Origin: an uncultured Eubacteriales bacterium
GTDB taxonomy: Bacteria > Bacillota > Clostridia > Christensenellales > UBA1242
Assembly: GCA_900557585.1 (NCBI GenBank)
Contig: USTJ01000003.1
Location: 1 to 13,449 of the forward strand
Reading direction: 5' to 3'
DNA length: 13,449 bases
Every line of letters starts with the position of its first letter. Within the stretch, counting starts at the first letter, position 1. Shown here one piece after another: positions 7,701 to 13,429 of this stretch. A model generated the notes under the pieces. The model had not been told where the DNA came from and ran no database searches. It saw only the letters and a list, made by a program, of their open reading frames with translations. A program made the position numbers and the translations under genes.

Positions 7701-8679
7701 TCTTTATCTTGACAATGGCACTGATAATATTTATAAGACAGATGGTTCCTATACAGAAGATATTGCCAATGGTCAAAACAGTTATTATTCATCTAGAACA
7801 TATTTAAGGCGTGCTTTTTTCCCATCAGACTGGTTGGATCAACTTACAACAAAATATGGCTCAATTGGCATTACAAAAAGTTGGATAGAAAGCATATATT
7901 TCACACAAACTTCAGATTCAAATTTCACATATAGGGGAAATTGGCTTCCAAATATTGAGGTTTGGACAACGCCTGGTGGTTCAGTAAACTTTGTTGTCAC
8001 GGGTGAATGTTTCGCTCCAGAAGATTGCTCTGGATTGTTTTCAAGTTCATATTTACAAAGTATTGATTTTTATTATACCGAAAACTTTAATACAACATAT
8101 ACAACAAATATGTACCAAATGTTTTATAATACTACAGGATTTGCAACTTCGGGTAATTCGTTAGATGTTTCGACTTTCATAACTAAAAATGTTACAAGCA
8201 TGGAAGAAATGTTCCGAGAGTTTAAAGGGTACGGAATCAATGTTAATGGTTTTAATACAGAAAAGGTTACAACGGTTGTGGGCATGTTTTATAATTGTAG
8301 CAATGTGAAAGATTTAAGGCTTGCTTCTTTCAATCTTACAGGCATAAAATCAAGCACTAAAGTAATTGATATGCTTTCGAATTGTTCAAGCATAGAATCG
8401 ATCATATCACCATATTGCCCTTATGCAATAGATCTCCCATTTTCAATGTATTATTACAATTCAAAAACAAAAAAATATGAGAGGGCTACAAGCATTCCGG
8501 CGGCAACTCGAGGAAGAGAATATGTATTAAACAATCCAAGCATGTCTGCAATTTTTATTCCAACATACACTGTTAAAATTGCGTCTTTAAACGAAAGTGA
8601 TGGCAGAATTCATGCTATGATTGATGACAACAAAAAACGCTATTTCATTAAACTAAAACAACATTCAGAAAATGAATAA
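4771..8679 (+). CDS. Large BspA/DUF285-repeat surface protein with beta-helix-like N-terminus
   Basis: A 1302-aa exported protein. Residues 1-33 are a signal peptide (MKKK, hydrophobic core, then VSSC), so Cys33 could be a lipoprotein anchor; signal peptidase I cleavage is also possible. Residues 45-300 are Gly/Ser/Thr repeats of the type SGGTFSLSGGTIS, typical of parallel beta-helices. Residues about 460-560 resemble an InlB/Flg_new-like repeat domain. Residues 565-960 carry about a dozen BspA-type DUF285 repeats (LDLSSFNT..VT.MS.MF), with the closing F at 660, 687, 714, 740, 766, 792, 819, 845, 872, 898 and 925, a 26-27 residue period. A second, more degenerate block (about 1015-1235) begins with its own Trp-containing lead-in. 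There is no LPXTG motif or C-terminal membrane anchor. BspA-family proteins act in adhesion and host binding; that role is inferred. It is monocistronic, with its own promoter and terminator. Confidence 0.85.
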   Translation: MKKKLSVLLTAVLLPVVCAILIGSLCFSAVSSCSAEDFKGLAIYIGKNSTVELKGDKSISGYNLINKNTNTAAYAVYVDAGGTFKLTGGSIVNNGANAHENDYEGVGAIYSSGGKVFITSGTISGNSIRNGLASAIRVEGGGSLSISGGTIEKNYGSGTDSAIYVSGGTFSLSGGTISDGLVNLVNSVNASITSGTISSGLMIHDGVTLVMQNGSIYEGVRISSSDFVMNGGLINNADGAGVIIEGGTFSLNAGTISNGGTGNIVSVNNNADISMLGGTASGTFYIYKGNVTLANAFMSASANANNVYNLCDDGILTFKDVSTLPAMNIKVTSKIREFLKFPNATSKPTISQASITGYDTSKYYVDVYQSGGVWVAGLKPYVTLTVSNLSNTSNEGTVMGTSSGVYTKKCKDGEVITFSHTANGKYAYAKLVHGTDWSSPTYDESTSYTIDGSTETEDFRYCYTVSLTLYSVSNGIVSTSDGGLCTVYSGQTPTSSAGNSWAYRGPTQSTPCTAVPKEGFTFEGVYDNSSCTGTPVATTQSFTWTMGSAGNKILYAKFVSLVAELPTTWKTELASFSGAPAVTSVTEIKTATTPPSGYTRLGKLSTAIPVYKKGNIIAFIAGTVKLPANSSSLFASMTALTTFDGTSMNTSNVTNMSSLFKSCSALSTIKFGIGWTNPKVTTVDNLFRDCVKLSTLTNFTYFKTPVATNFSRMFYGCKYLTSINLSGLSWANATNLSYVFANCSGLSSLGLTTLTTPNVTNMSYAFYYCSGLIALNLSSFNTAKVTTMEYMFGGMSKLLSLTLGSNFSTASCTNMSYMFEYCSSLASLDVSSFNVSNVTTMSNMFKGASKLASITFGSGWTTYKCKDFFNMFSGCSELTSLDLSYFNTKVATDLSYMFYNDSKLKTLTLGANWGTEKCTDFAAMFQNCKALEELDLSTFTITSSARTINMLYLGSSNKIMRFLTPKSSCPKISTMEGLYLDNGTDNIYKTDGSYTEDIANGQNSYYSSRTYLRRAFFPSDWLDQLTTKYGSIGITKSWIESIYFTQTSDSNFTYRGNWLPNIEVWTTPGGSVNFVVTGECFAPEDCSGLFSSSYLQSIDFYYTENFNTTYTTNMYQMFYNTTGFATSGNSLDVSTFITKNVTSMEEMFREFKGYGINVNGFNTEKVTTVVGMFYNCSNVKDLRLASFNLTGIKSSTKVIDMLSNCSSIESIISPYCPYAIDLPFSMYYYNSKTKKYERATSIPAATRGREYVLNNPSMSAIFIPTYTVKIASLNESDGRIHAMIDDNKKRYFIKLKQHSENE

Positions 8680-8704
8680 TAAAAAAGATAAAAAGATAAT
8701 AGCA

Positions 8705-8747
8705 AAAAAGCGAAAGTGTGTTATGTTTACCAACACTTTCGCTTTTT
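8705..8747. terminator. Strong bidirectional terminator between convergent genes
   Basis: AAAAAGCGAAAGTGT (8705-8719) and ACACTTTCGCTTTTT (8733-8747) form a perfect 15-bp stem with a 13-nt loop. The A/T ends supply a U-tract in either direction. It lies 25 bp past the surface-protein stop and faces the convergent zinc-ribbon gene, so it may serve both. Confidence 0.85.
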
Positions 8748-8771
8748 GTATGTTTTAATTTAGTTTATAGG

Positions 8772-8829
8772 TGTGTGCTTGTCTTCGGTGGAGCGAGGCG
8801 ACACCGACTTGTATCAATACAAGCACACA
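8772..8829. repeat. Folded palindromic element (REP-like or structured RNA)
   Basis: An 11-bp perfect outer stem, TGTGTGCTTGT (8772-8782) with ACAAGCACACA (8819-8829), encloses an inner TCGGTG/CACCGA stem (8785-8790 / 8802-8807) around a GC-rich GAGCGAGGCGA loop. A competing hairpin CTTGTA-TCAA-TACAAG lies at 8808-8823. The element lacks a T-run, so it is not a standard terminator, and its GC-rich core stands out in an AT-rich gap. It lies between a terminator and the 3' end of the zinc-ribbon gene, a typical place for a dispersed extragenic palindrome. The function is unknown. Confidence 0.5.
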
Positions 8830-8859
8830 TTTAAATGCCATAAATTTATAAATAATTTA

Positions 8860-9183
8860 CTAATCTTTAAAATATCCTATATTTGAAGATTGTTTAGCAT
8901 TAAATGAAAAATTGCAAATTGAAGCAACTAATTGATAAATGCCAAAAGTAACCAAGCCAAGAAAAAAATATGCACAAGTTCTCGATTTCCATCCGTTAGG
9001 TTTTAAATTTGTGTGATTTATAATAAAACTGCCAATAAAACCTAAGAAAAATGTTAAAGCAAACCTAGCTGCATTTCTTCCATCGTTTGAAGTTAATATT
9101 GGTTCATTTTTAACCCTACAACCACAATTAACGCAAATTTCTGCATCATCATGGATCTCTTTTCCGCATTTAGGACAATACAT
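8860..9183 (-). CDS. Zinc-ribbon, TM2-like small membrane protein
   Basis: A 107-aa protein. The N-terminus is a zinc ribbon with Cys3, Cys6, Cys17 and Cys20 (CPKC...CVNC). Two hydrophobic segments follow, about 41-55 and 70-90, in a TM2-like layout (FFLGFIGSFII ... YFFLGLVTFGIY). Such proteins are small membrane proteins of unknown biochemical role in many Firmicutes; no enzyme activity can be assigned. GGAGG (9193-9197) precedes ATG 9183 by 9 nt. The gene is divergent from an XRE regulator and its promoter contains an operator-like palindrome, so it is probably repressed by that neighbour. Codon use is markedly AT-rich, like the Gabija-like genes and unlike the large surface genes. Confidence 0.8.
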   Translation of the reverse strand: MYCPKCGKEIHDDAEICVNCGCRVKNEPILTSNDGRNAARFALTFFLGFIGSFIINHTNLKPNGWKSRTCAYFFLGLVTFGIYQLVASICNFSFNAKQSSNIGYFKD

Positions 9184-9214
9184 CTTACTTTTCCTCCTTC
9201 TATAATCTAATCAT

Positions 9215-9243
9215 ATTATACTCTTACACTTGTAAGAGGTCAA
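9215..9243 (-). promoter_or_regulatory. Zinc-ribbon gene promoter with embedded operator
   Basis: On the minus strand, -35 TTGACC (9238-9243) and -10 TATAAT (9215-9220) are separated by exactly 17 nt. The spacer together with the first -35 base is occupied by a palindrome, CTCTTACA-CT-TGTAAGAG (9221-9238), with perfect 8-bp arms. A repressor bound here would block RNA polymerase. Confidence 0.8.
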
Positions 9244-9249
9244 GTATTT

Positions 9250-9273
9250 TTCTTACATTTGTGAGAATATAAT
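9250..9273 (+). promoter_or_regulatory. Second operator and -10 of the XRE regulator gene
   Basis: TTCTTACA-TT-TGTGAGAA (9250-9267) is a second copy of the palindrome with one arm mismatch, centred 29 bp from the first. It directly abuts TATAAT (9268-9273) on the plus strand; the -35 region (about 9245-9250, TATTTT) is weak. Transcription would begin at about 9279-9280, at the start codon, so the mRNA may be leaderless. Confidence 0.65.
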
Positions 9274-9276
9274 AAT

Positions 9277-9486
9277 ATGGTATATCAAAATAAATTTAAA
9301 GATAATTTAAAAGAATTAAGACAAGAAAAAAATTTGGGTCAAGTTGAATTAGCTAAAGCAATTGGTGTGAGTAAAGGAGTCATTAGTTTGTGGGAAAATG
9401 GTCTCAGAGAACCAACTATGTATTCTTTAATTGTACTTGCGAAATTTTTTAATGTCTCTATTGATGAATTGGTTGGATTATATTAG
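9277..9486 (+). CDS. XRE-family HTH transcriptional regulator
   Basis: A 69-aa, single-domain HTH_3/Cro-C1 protein. The helix-turn-helix spans about residues 21-45 (GQVELAKAIGVSKGVISLWE, then NGLREPT), followed by the usual LAKFFNVSIDELVG closing helices. There is no effector domain, so it is probably a simple DNA-binding repressor working as a dimer. No convincing Shine-Dalgarno site precedes ATG 9277; only GTGAG lies 11 nt upstream, and the -10 box is 3 bp from the ATG. The two palindromes between it and the divergent zinc-ribbon gene are its probable binding sites, giving autorepression plus control of the neighbour (inference). Confidence 0.9.
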   Translation: MVYQNKFKDNLKELRQEKNLGQVELAKAIGVSKGVISLWENGLREPTMYSLIVLAKFFNVSIDELVGLY

Positions 9487-9667
9487 AATATTAAAAGGAT
9501 ATATATTAATGAAGTGAACCCCAAAAATGTACTGTTCCTTATTTTTATTTTGCTAGTTTCAAATGTGTTAGTCTTTTGGTGGATTTTTCTTTTGCAAAAT
9601 TTGAATTTAAAATAAAACAAGTGCATGTTTTGAAGAAACTGTGTTGATTGTTTTCAATTGTTGCGGT

Positions 9668-10537
9668 TTATTTATTGTCTTTTTCTTGCGTTTCGCAAAC
9701 TTGAACATTGCTTCGATTTTGTGCTTCGCAAATTTTGTTTTTAGTTTTCTTGTTTTTCTTTTTATTTTTCTTTTGGTTTTCAAATTGCATTTTGCCAAGT
9801 TCGTTGCAACGGTCAAGAAGTTTTTTTGCAATTTGGTCGCGCGATTCGCCAGTTGCAATAAGCGAACTATATTTTACTGGTTTGTCAAAAACATAAATTT
9901 TTTCTTTGATCTTGAAATAGGAAACATATATTGGAACATCAATGTCCTTTGCTTTGCAAACATCTGCAAAAGAAAGAAAGCCTTTATAAAATCCTTCAAG
10001 TTCTGGCAAATAACCTTTGTCTGACTTTTCGGGGAAAATTACAACATTGTCGCCATCTTGAATGGCTTTCAAACTGTCTTTAAGGGTTTGACGAAAACGG
10101 CTGTCATGATAGGTTGAAATCAGGTTCAAACCTTTATAATAAAGATTGGTGAGAGGGCTTGCAATCAAACAGAACATTCTTGCAAGAAACAAGTTCCAAT
10201 GTTTCTTTTCGTGATAATATACTTTGGTTTGATAATTATAAAGGTTTTTCAGCCCAGAGTTCATTTCGCCAGTGCCCCAAAAACGAATTGGAAAGTCGCA
10301 ATACATTTCAAGCGAAAGTGGGGCATCGGTGCCCTCGTGGTTGCTGATGATGATGGCTCCATTTGTTGGCTTTTCACCAAGAAAAACAAATTCTGGTTTT
10401 TTATATCTGCAAACCATAAGTTTTTTCATAAAGCGGAACCATGCTTTTCGTTTTTGTTTGAACTTTTTTGGTTTCTTTTGAACTTTGCTTTCTTTTTGTT
10501 TTTCTTCTGTCACTTGTTGATTTTCTTGCTTTTCCAT
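9668..10537 (-). CDS. LPLAT/PlsC-like acyltransferase
   Basis: A 289-aa protein of the lysophospholipid acyltransferase superfamily, expected to move an acyl chain to a glycerophosphate-type or other lipid acceptor at the membrane. Block I is SNHEGTDAPL with His67 and Asp71; this is H-X3-D, whereas the family norm is H-X4-D. Block III is VVIFPEKSDKG (165-175), where the usual FPEGTRS reads FPEKSD, followed by EGFYKGF. Residues 81-115 (FPIRFWGTGEMNSGL then YYHEKKHWN) form a conserved-looking acceptor region. Both termini are very Lys/Gln-rich (1-32 and about 250-289) and probably disordered or membrane/nucleic-acid facing. No clear ribosome site precedes ATG 10537; the promoter lies very close to the start. 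It is a single gene. Acceptor specificity is not determinable, so no PlsC symbol is given. Confidence 0.75.
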   Translation of the reverse strand: MEKQENQQVTEEKQKESKVQKKPKKFKQKRKAWFRFMKKLMVCRYKKPEFVFLGEKPTNGAIIISNHEGTDAPLSLEMYCDFPIRFWGTGEMNSGLKNLYNYQTKVYYHEKKHWNLFLARMFCLIASPLTNLYYKGLNLISTYHDSRFRQTLKDSLKAIQDGDNVVIFPEKSDKGYLPELEGFYKGFLSFADVCKAKDIDVPIYVSYFKIKEKIYVFDKPVKYSSLIATGESRDQIAKKLLDRCNELGKMQFENQKKNKKKNKKTKNKICEAQNRSNVQVCETQEKDNK

Positions 10538-10548
10538 GCATCTATATT

Positions 10549-10576
10549 AGCATATTTTTTTATGTTTATATAACAA
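10549..10576 (-). promoter_or_regulatory. Putative promoter of the acyltransferase gene
   Basis: On the minus strand, TTGTTA (10571-10576), a 16-nt spacer and TATGCT (10549-10554). The predicted start lies only about 5 nt before the ATG, so the mRNA would be nearly leaderless, which fits the missing Shine-Dalgarno site. An alternative extended -10, TGC-TAATAT (10544-10552), would start at the ATG itself. Confidence 0.4.
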
Positions 10577-10634
10577 TTTGGGGCTTTTTTTCGACAAAAA
10601 ATTATTTTTTATACAACAATTCGCGTTTTTGTTC

Positions 10635-10672
10635 AAAAAAAATAAAAAAGCCAATCAATCGACTGGCTTTTT
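10635..10672 (-). terminator. Intrinsic terminator of the lipoprotein gene
   Basis: AAAAAGCCA (10645-10653) and TGGCTTTTT (10664-10672) form a 9-bp stem with a 10-nt loop. On the minus strand a long U-rich tract follows (10635-10649 complement). It sits about 22 bp past the stop at 10694. Confidence 0.85.
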
Positions 10673-10693
10673 CATTTTGTATTTTATTTGTTG

Positions 10694-12934
10694 TTACATT
10701 GTATAAAGTGAATATTCGGTTCCTTTTTCAGAAAGAGTCAACTTTGCTTCTGTTGCAAATGCTTCGGTGTTTTCACAATTTTTAATATAGATGCTTGTCT
10801 TATCGGTATTGTTTGCTGAGAAACGACCAATAATAAAATTGTTAAAGTAAACTTTATGAGTTTCTTCTGTTGCATAGTTTCTGATAAATTCTGGGCAGTT
10901 TAGATATAATGTTTTAACATATTTAAAAATTATGCCATCAGAATTGCGAGAAATATAAGTGTTTTTAAACAATTCACCGATTGTGAGTGTTTCAATGTTT
11001 GTAACATGGTTGAACGCTTCTGTTGCAAGATATTTAACATTAAGAGTTGCAGTTTCAATTGTTTCGCAACTAAATGCCAATTTTTCAATTGAGTCATAAT
11101 TGTCAATCACAAGAGTTGTGATGTTGCAATTATAAAATGCTCTTGGGCGGATTGTGTTTTTTCCGTTTCCCATGAGAGTTACGGTTGAAATGTTTTCGCA
11201 AGAGCTAAATGTGCACATATCAATGTTTGGGTTTGTTTCTTCTGCACTTGGAGCACAAAGATAAACTGATGTGAGATATTTATATCCAGTAAGAGCAAAT
11301 TGATTTACATTTGTAATGTTGTCGCTTTGTTCAATTTTTGTTACCAGTTCACCACCAATATAAAGTTTTGTGTTGGTGTTATCGTCAAGAAAATAGATGC
11401 GACTGCTATCATATCCAGAATATGGTTTATATGTCGAAACAGGTGCGAGTGGGCTTGACATGCAAGAATAAAAATCAATGTTCACCCATTGGTCGAGGGT
11501 TCCAAGGAAATTGGTTGAAAGGGTGAGAGAACAAGAAGCAAATGCATCTTTTAAGATAGAGTTGATGCTTGCTGGAATTGTGATTGTTTTCATTGTTTGG
11601 TTGCCTTTGAATGCTTCGACACCAATTCTTGTAACGGCATATCCACGATAGGTTGCAGGAATGACAACATTTTCAAGGTCTTCGTTCAAACCAAGAACAC
11701 AATAGGTTTGTGGGTCTTTCATAAAGGACATTTTAAATGTGAAAAGTTTTCCGCATGCTGTGCAACGGTTATCGTTGCCATAGGTGTGTTCTGCTTCGGT
11801 TTCTGCAAGTTTTGCGTTGCAGGTTTGGCAGGTTTTCCAGTGGTTTGCACCGTCTGAAGCATATTCTTCTGATGGTGTGTGTCCTGTTGCACCTATTGTT
11901 CTTGGTTCAGAATGCGTACAACCTTGTCTTTGACAATATCTTGTTTCAACCCCGGTTTCGGTGCAGGTTGGAGCGGTTGTAACTTGATATTCTCCATAAT
12001 CGTGTCCAAGTGCGTCAATGTCGCGTGGTTCAGAATGTGAGCAACCCTCTCTTTGGCAATATCTTGTTTCAACGCCTTTATTGGTGCAGGTTGGGGCAGT
12101 TGTAACTTGAAATTCGCCCATTTTGTGGCATGCAGGAACCGCTCTTGTTTGTTTTCTTGTGCAAACGCAAGTTCCGGTTTCAACGCCATCTTCGGTGCAA
12201 GTTGGTTCGGTTGTAACTGTCCAATTTTCAAAAGTGCAGGTGTGATTTTTGTCAAAATAAAGTGGAAGATCAACACTTGTTGTTCCATAGTCTGAAAATG
12301 TTGCATAATATTTAACATCGTCAAGGGTTTTGTCTTCATACCATGTCATAAGTTTTGAAATGCGATAGTTTTCATCAAGCCAGAATTTTGCATTTTCTTT
12401 TACATCTTCAAATTTGAGTGGTCTTCTTGAAGCAATACGGGTTGTAGTTCTATAATTTTCAACTGTATATGCTTCACCGTCAAAAGTTACACGGCTTGCA
12501 ACATCTTGAATGTTTTCCAAAGTTGGGAAGAATGCTTCGAGCCATGAAGTTGCAGTGTCAGATGTTGGTTCGTCTGTTCTATATTGACGATAGGTTCCGT
12601 CTTCTTCAAGAGAATAAGAATTTTCTTTTCCGTCTTTAATAAAGACATAACGAGTGTCTGTCTCGTCTTCGTAGATTTCATGGGTATATTCTAGTGCTGT
12701 GCCGTCTGACAAAATTTGCCCCTTAGAAATTTGAATAAGAACGTCACCTTCAATCTCATATTGCTTTACGGTGATATTTGTGAAAGCATCATATGAAAGT
12801 GCAGTTACAAGTTGTTCGGTTGTTGCCTTTTTGTTTTTTTCGCTATCACCACCGCAAGCCGACAAGATAAGCATTGCAGGAAGGGCGAGAACAAAAGCAA
12901 GAACAGTAAAAATAATTTTCTTGAATTTTTTCAT
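10694..12934 (-). CDS. BspA-like leucine-rich-repeat lipoprotein with Cys-rich repeats
   Basis: A 746-aa protein with a clear lipoprotein signal: MKKFKK, a hydrophobic core and lipobox LSAC, giving acylated Cys27 followed by GGDS. Residues about 38-225 form an unassigned domain rich in beta-strand-like charged segments (LolA/LppX-like fold possible, not shown). Residues 231-352 hold three 40-41-residue Cys-rich repeats of the form YGEYQVTTAPTCTETGVETRYC; 353-398 adds a different zinc-ribbon-like unit (CQTC...CTAC). Residues about 400-746 are BspA/LRR_5-type repeats (VTRIGVEAFKGN, TITIPASI, PRAFYNC), degenerate towards the C-terminus. It is probably displayed on the outer face of the membrane for ligand or host binding; the ligand is unknown. 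AAGGAG lies 6 nt before ATG 12934. Promoter and terminator show a monocistronic unit. Confidence 0.85.
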   Translation of the reverse strand: MKKFKKIIFTVLAFVLALPAMLILSACGGDSEKNKKATTEQLVTALSYDAFTNITVKQYEIEGDVLIQISKGQILSDGTALEYTHEIYEDETDTRYVFIKDGKENSYSLEEDGTYRQYRTDEPTSDTATSWLEAFFPTLENIQDVASRVTFDGEAYTVENYRTTTRIASRRPLKFEDVKENAKFWLDENYRISKLMTWYEDKTLDDVKYYATFSDYGTTSVDLPLYFDKNHTCTFENWTVTTEPTCTEDGVETGTCVCTRKQTRAVPACHKMGEFQVTTAPTCTNKGVETRYCQREGCSHSEPRDIDALGHDYGEYQVTTAPTCTETGVETRYCQRQGCTHSEPRTIGATGHTPSEEYASDGANHWKTCQTCNAKLAETEAEHTYGNDNRCTACGKLFTFKMSFMKDPQTYCVLGLNEDLENVVIPATYRGYAVTRIGVEAFKGNQTMKTITIPASINSILKDAFASCSLTLSTNFLGTLDQWVNIDFYSCMSSPLAPVSTYKPYSGYDSSRIYFLDDNTNTKLYIGGELVTKIEQSDNITNVNQFALTGYKYLTSVYLCAPSAEETNPNIDMCTFSSCENISTVTLMGNGKNTIRPRAFYNCNITTLVIDNYDSIEKLAFSCETIETATLNVKYLATEAFNHVTNIETLTIGELFKNTYISRNSDGIIFKYVKTLYLNCPEFIRNYATEETHKVYFNNFIIGRFSANNTDKTSIYIKNCENTEAFATEAKLTLSEKGTEYSLYTM
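11879..12244 (-). repeat. Tandem 123-bp (41-aa) Cys-rich repeats inside the lipoprotein
   Basis: Copies at 11879-12001 and 12002-12124 encode nearly identical 41-residue units (QVTTAPTCT...GVETRYCQR.GC.HSEPR...GH). The motif GGTTCAGAATG on the plus strand recurs at exactly 123 bp (11904 and 12027). A more diverged 40-residue copy lies at 12125-12244. Similarity at the DNA level points to recent duplication, so copy number may vary among strains. Confidence 0.85.
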
Positions 12935-12972
12935 GATTTCTCCTTTATTTTTTTTATTTTTTGAACATTGTC

Positions 12973-13001
12973 ATTATATCACACCATAAAAAAACAAGCA
13001 A
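12973..13001 (-). promoter_or_regulatory. Promoter of the BspA-like lipoprotein gene
   Basis: On the minus strand, TTGCTT (12996-13001), a 17-nt spacer ending in TGA and a perfect TATAAT (12973-12978) form an extended -10 promoter. The layout (TTGNTT-17-TGA-TATA) matches the one before the 1302-aa surface gene. The leader is about 32 nt and carries AAGGAG before ATG 12934. Confidence 0.75.
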
Positions 13002-13030
13002 ATAATATGGGTGTGTTTTGGTATTTTTAT

Positions 13031-13064
13031 AAAATAAAAAAGACCGCGCAAAAAGCGGGTCTTT
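13031..13064 (-). terminator. Orphan intrinsic terminator
   Basis: AAAGACC (13039-13045) and GGTCTTT (13058-13064), with an inner GC/GC pair past a bulge, form a stem. On the minus strand it runs into TTTTTTATTTT. It would stop minus-strand transcripts arriving from the repeat array before they reach the lipoprotein promoter. No minus-strand gene is visible upstream in the window, so its client is either outside or an untranslated RNA. Confidence 0.65.
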
Positions 13065-13099
13065 GTCGAATTTTGTTATTTGGATTTTCGGTTGGATTT

Positions 13100-13300
13100 C
13101 TAAAATTTGCACAAATATCCATTTGCATTTTATTTTGCGATTTTCGTATAATTTGTACATATTACTTTATCTGATTTGTTGTAGAATATATGTATAATTT
13201 GTACATATAAATTTGTTCGCGCCGGTGCGTGTTTTTGTATAATTTGCACATATTGATTTTGTTGTATTAGAATATTGTGTTTTGTGCAATTTGTACATAT
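13100..13300 (+). repeat. Regular array of five 17-bp direct repeats, 45-47 bp period
   Basis: Consensus GTATAATTTGTACATAT at 13146-13162 and 13192-13208 (exact), 13237-13253 (one change, TTGCACA), 13284-13300 (GTGCAATTTGTACATAT) and a more degenerate copy at 13100-13116. Starts are 46, 46, 45 and 47 bp apart. The core TGTACA is palindromic. Spacers are 28-30 bp and mostly different, though those after 13162 and 13253 share a GATTTGTTGT...AGAATAT pattern. An inverted partial copy (ATATGTACAAA) lies at 13428-13438 over the next start codon. This suggests protein binding sites or iterons upstream of the next gene. The 12935-13429 gap otherwise holds the promoter and orphan terminator described, and a 7-bp inverted repeat at 13386-13402. 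Confidence 0.75.
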
Positions 13301-13385
13301 AATTTTAAACGAAATAAGAAAGGTGAAATAGTAAATCATTCCACTTTGGGTGGGAGAGAAAACATTGCTGTTAACCTTTTTATTT

Positions 13386-13402
13386 AAAGTAAGATTTACT
13401 TT
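13386..13402. repeat. Short inverted repeat before the right-edge gene
   Basis: AAAGTAA (13386-13392) and TTACTTT (13396-13402) are perfect 7-bp arms around GAT. It lies directly before an in-frame ATG at 13403 and 28 bp before the preferred ATG at 13430. It could be an operator or weak hairpin; this is speculative. Confidence 0.4.
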
Positions 13403-13429
13403 ATGCAAACTGAAAGGCGGTGTAACTAT

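Noticed and set aside
8600-8679. Cell-wall sorting signal at the end of the 1302-aa protein
   Set aside because: There is no LPXTG-like motif, hydrophobic segment or terminal positive cluster of the sortase type.
9510-9540. IS3-family terminal inverted repeat (GTGAACCCCAAAAATGTAC)
   Set aside because: The CCCCAAAAA core loosely recalls IS3/IS150-group ends, but there is no partner repeat, target duplication or transposase in the window. The 181-bp gap between the regulator and the acyltransferase shows nothing else firm.
9641-10573. Plus-strand Phe-rich open frames across the acyltransferase
   Set aside because: They are antisense reflections of Lys-rich coding sequence in the acyltransferase gene.
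13100-13300. CRISPR array
   Set aside because: The repeats are only 17 bp and vary between copies, some spacers resemble each other, no cas gene is visible, and the TGTACA core looks like a protein-binding palindrome.
13130-13408. Minus-strand open frame of 92 codons
   Set aside because: It is made of the direct-repeat array read through, with the same motif in different frames and no ribosome site; it is a by-product of the repeats.
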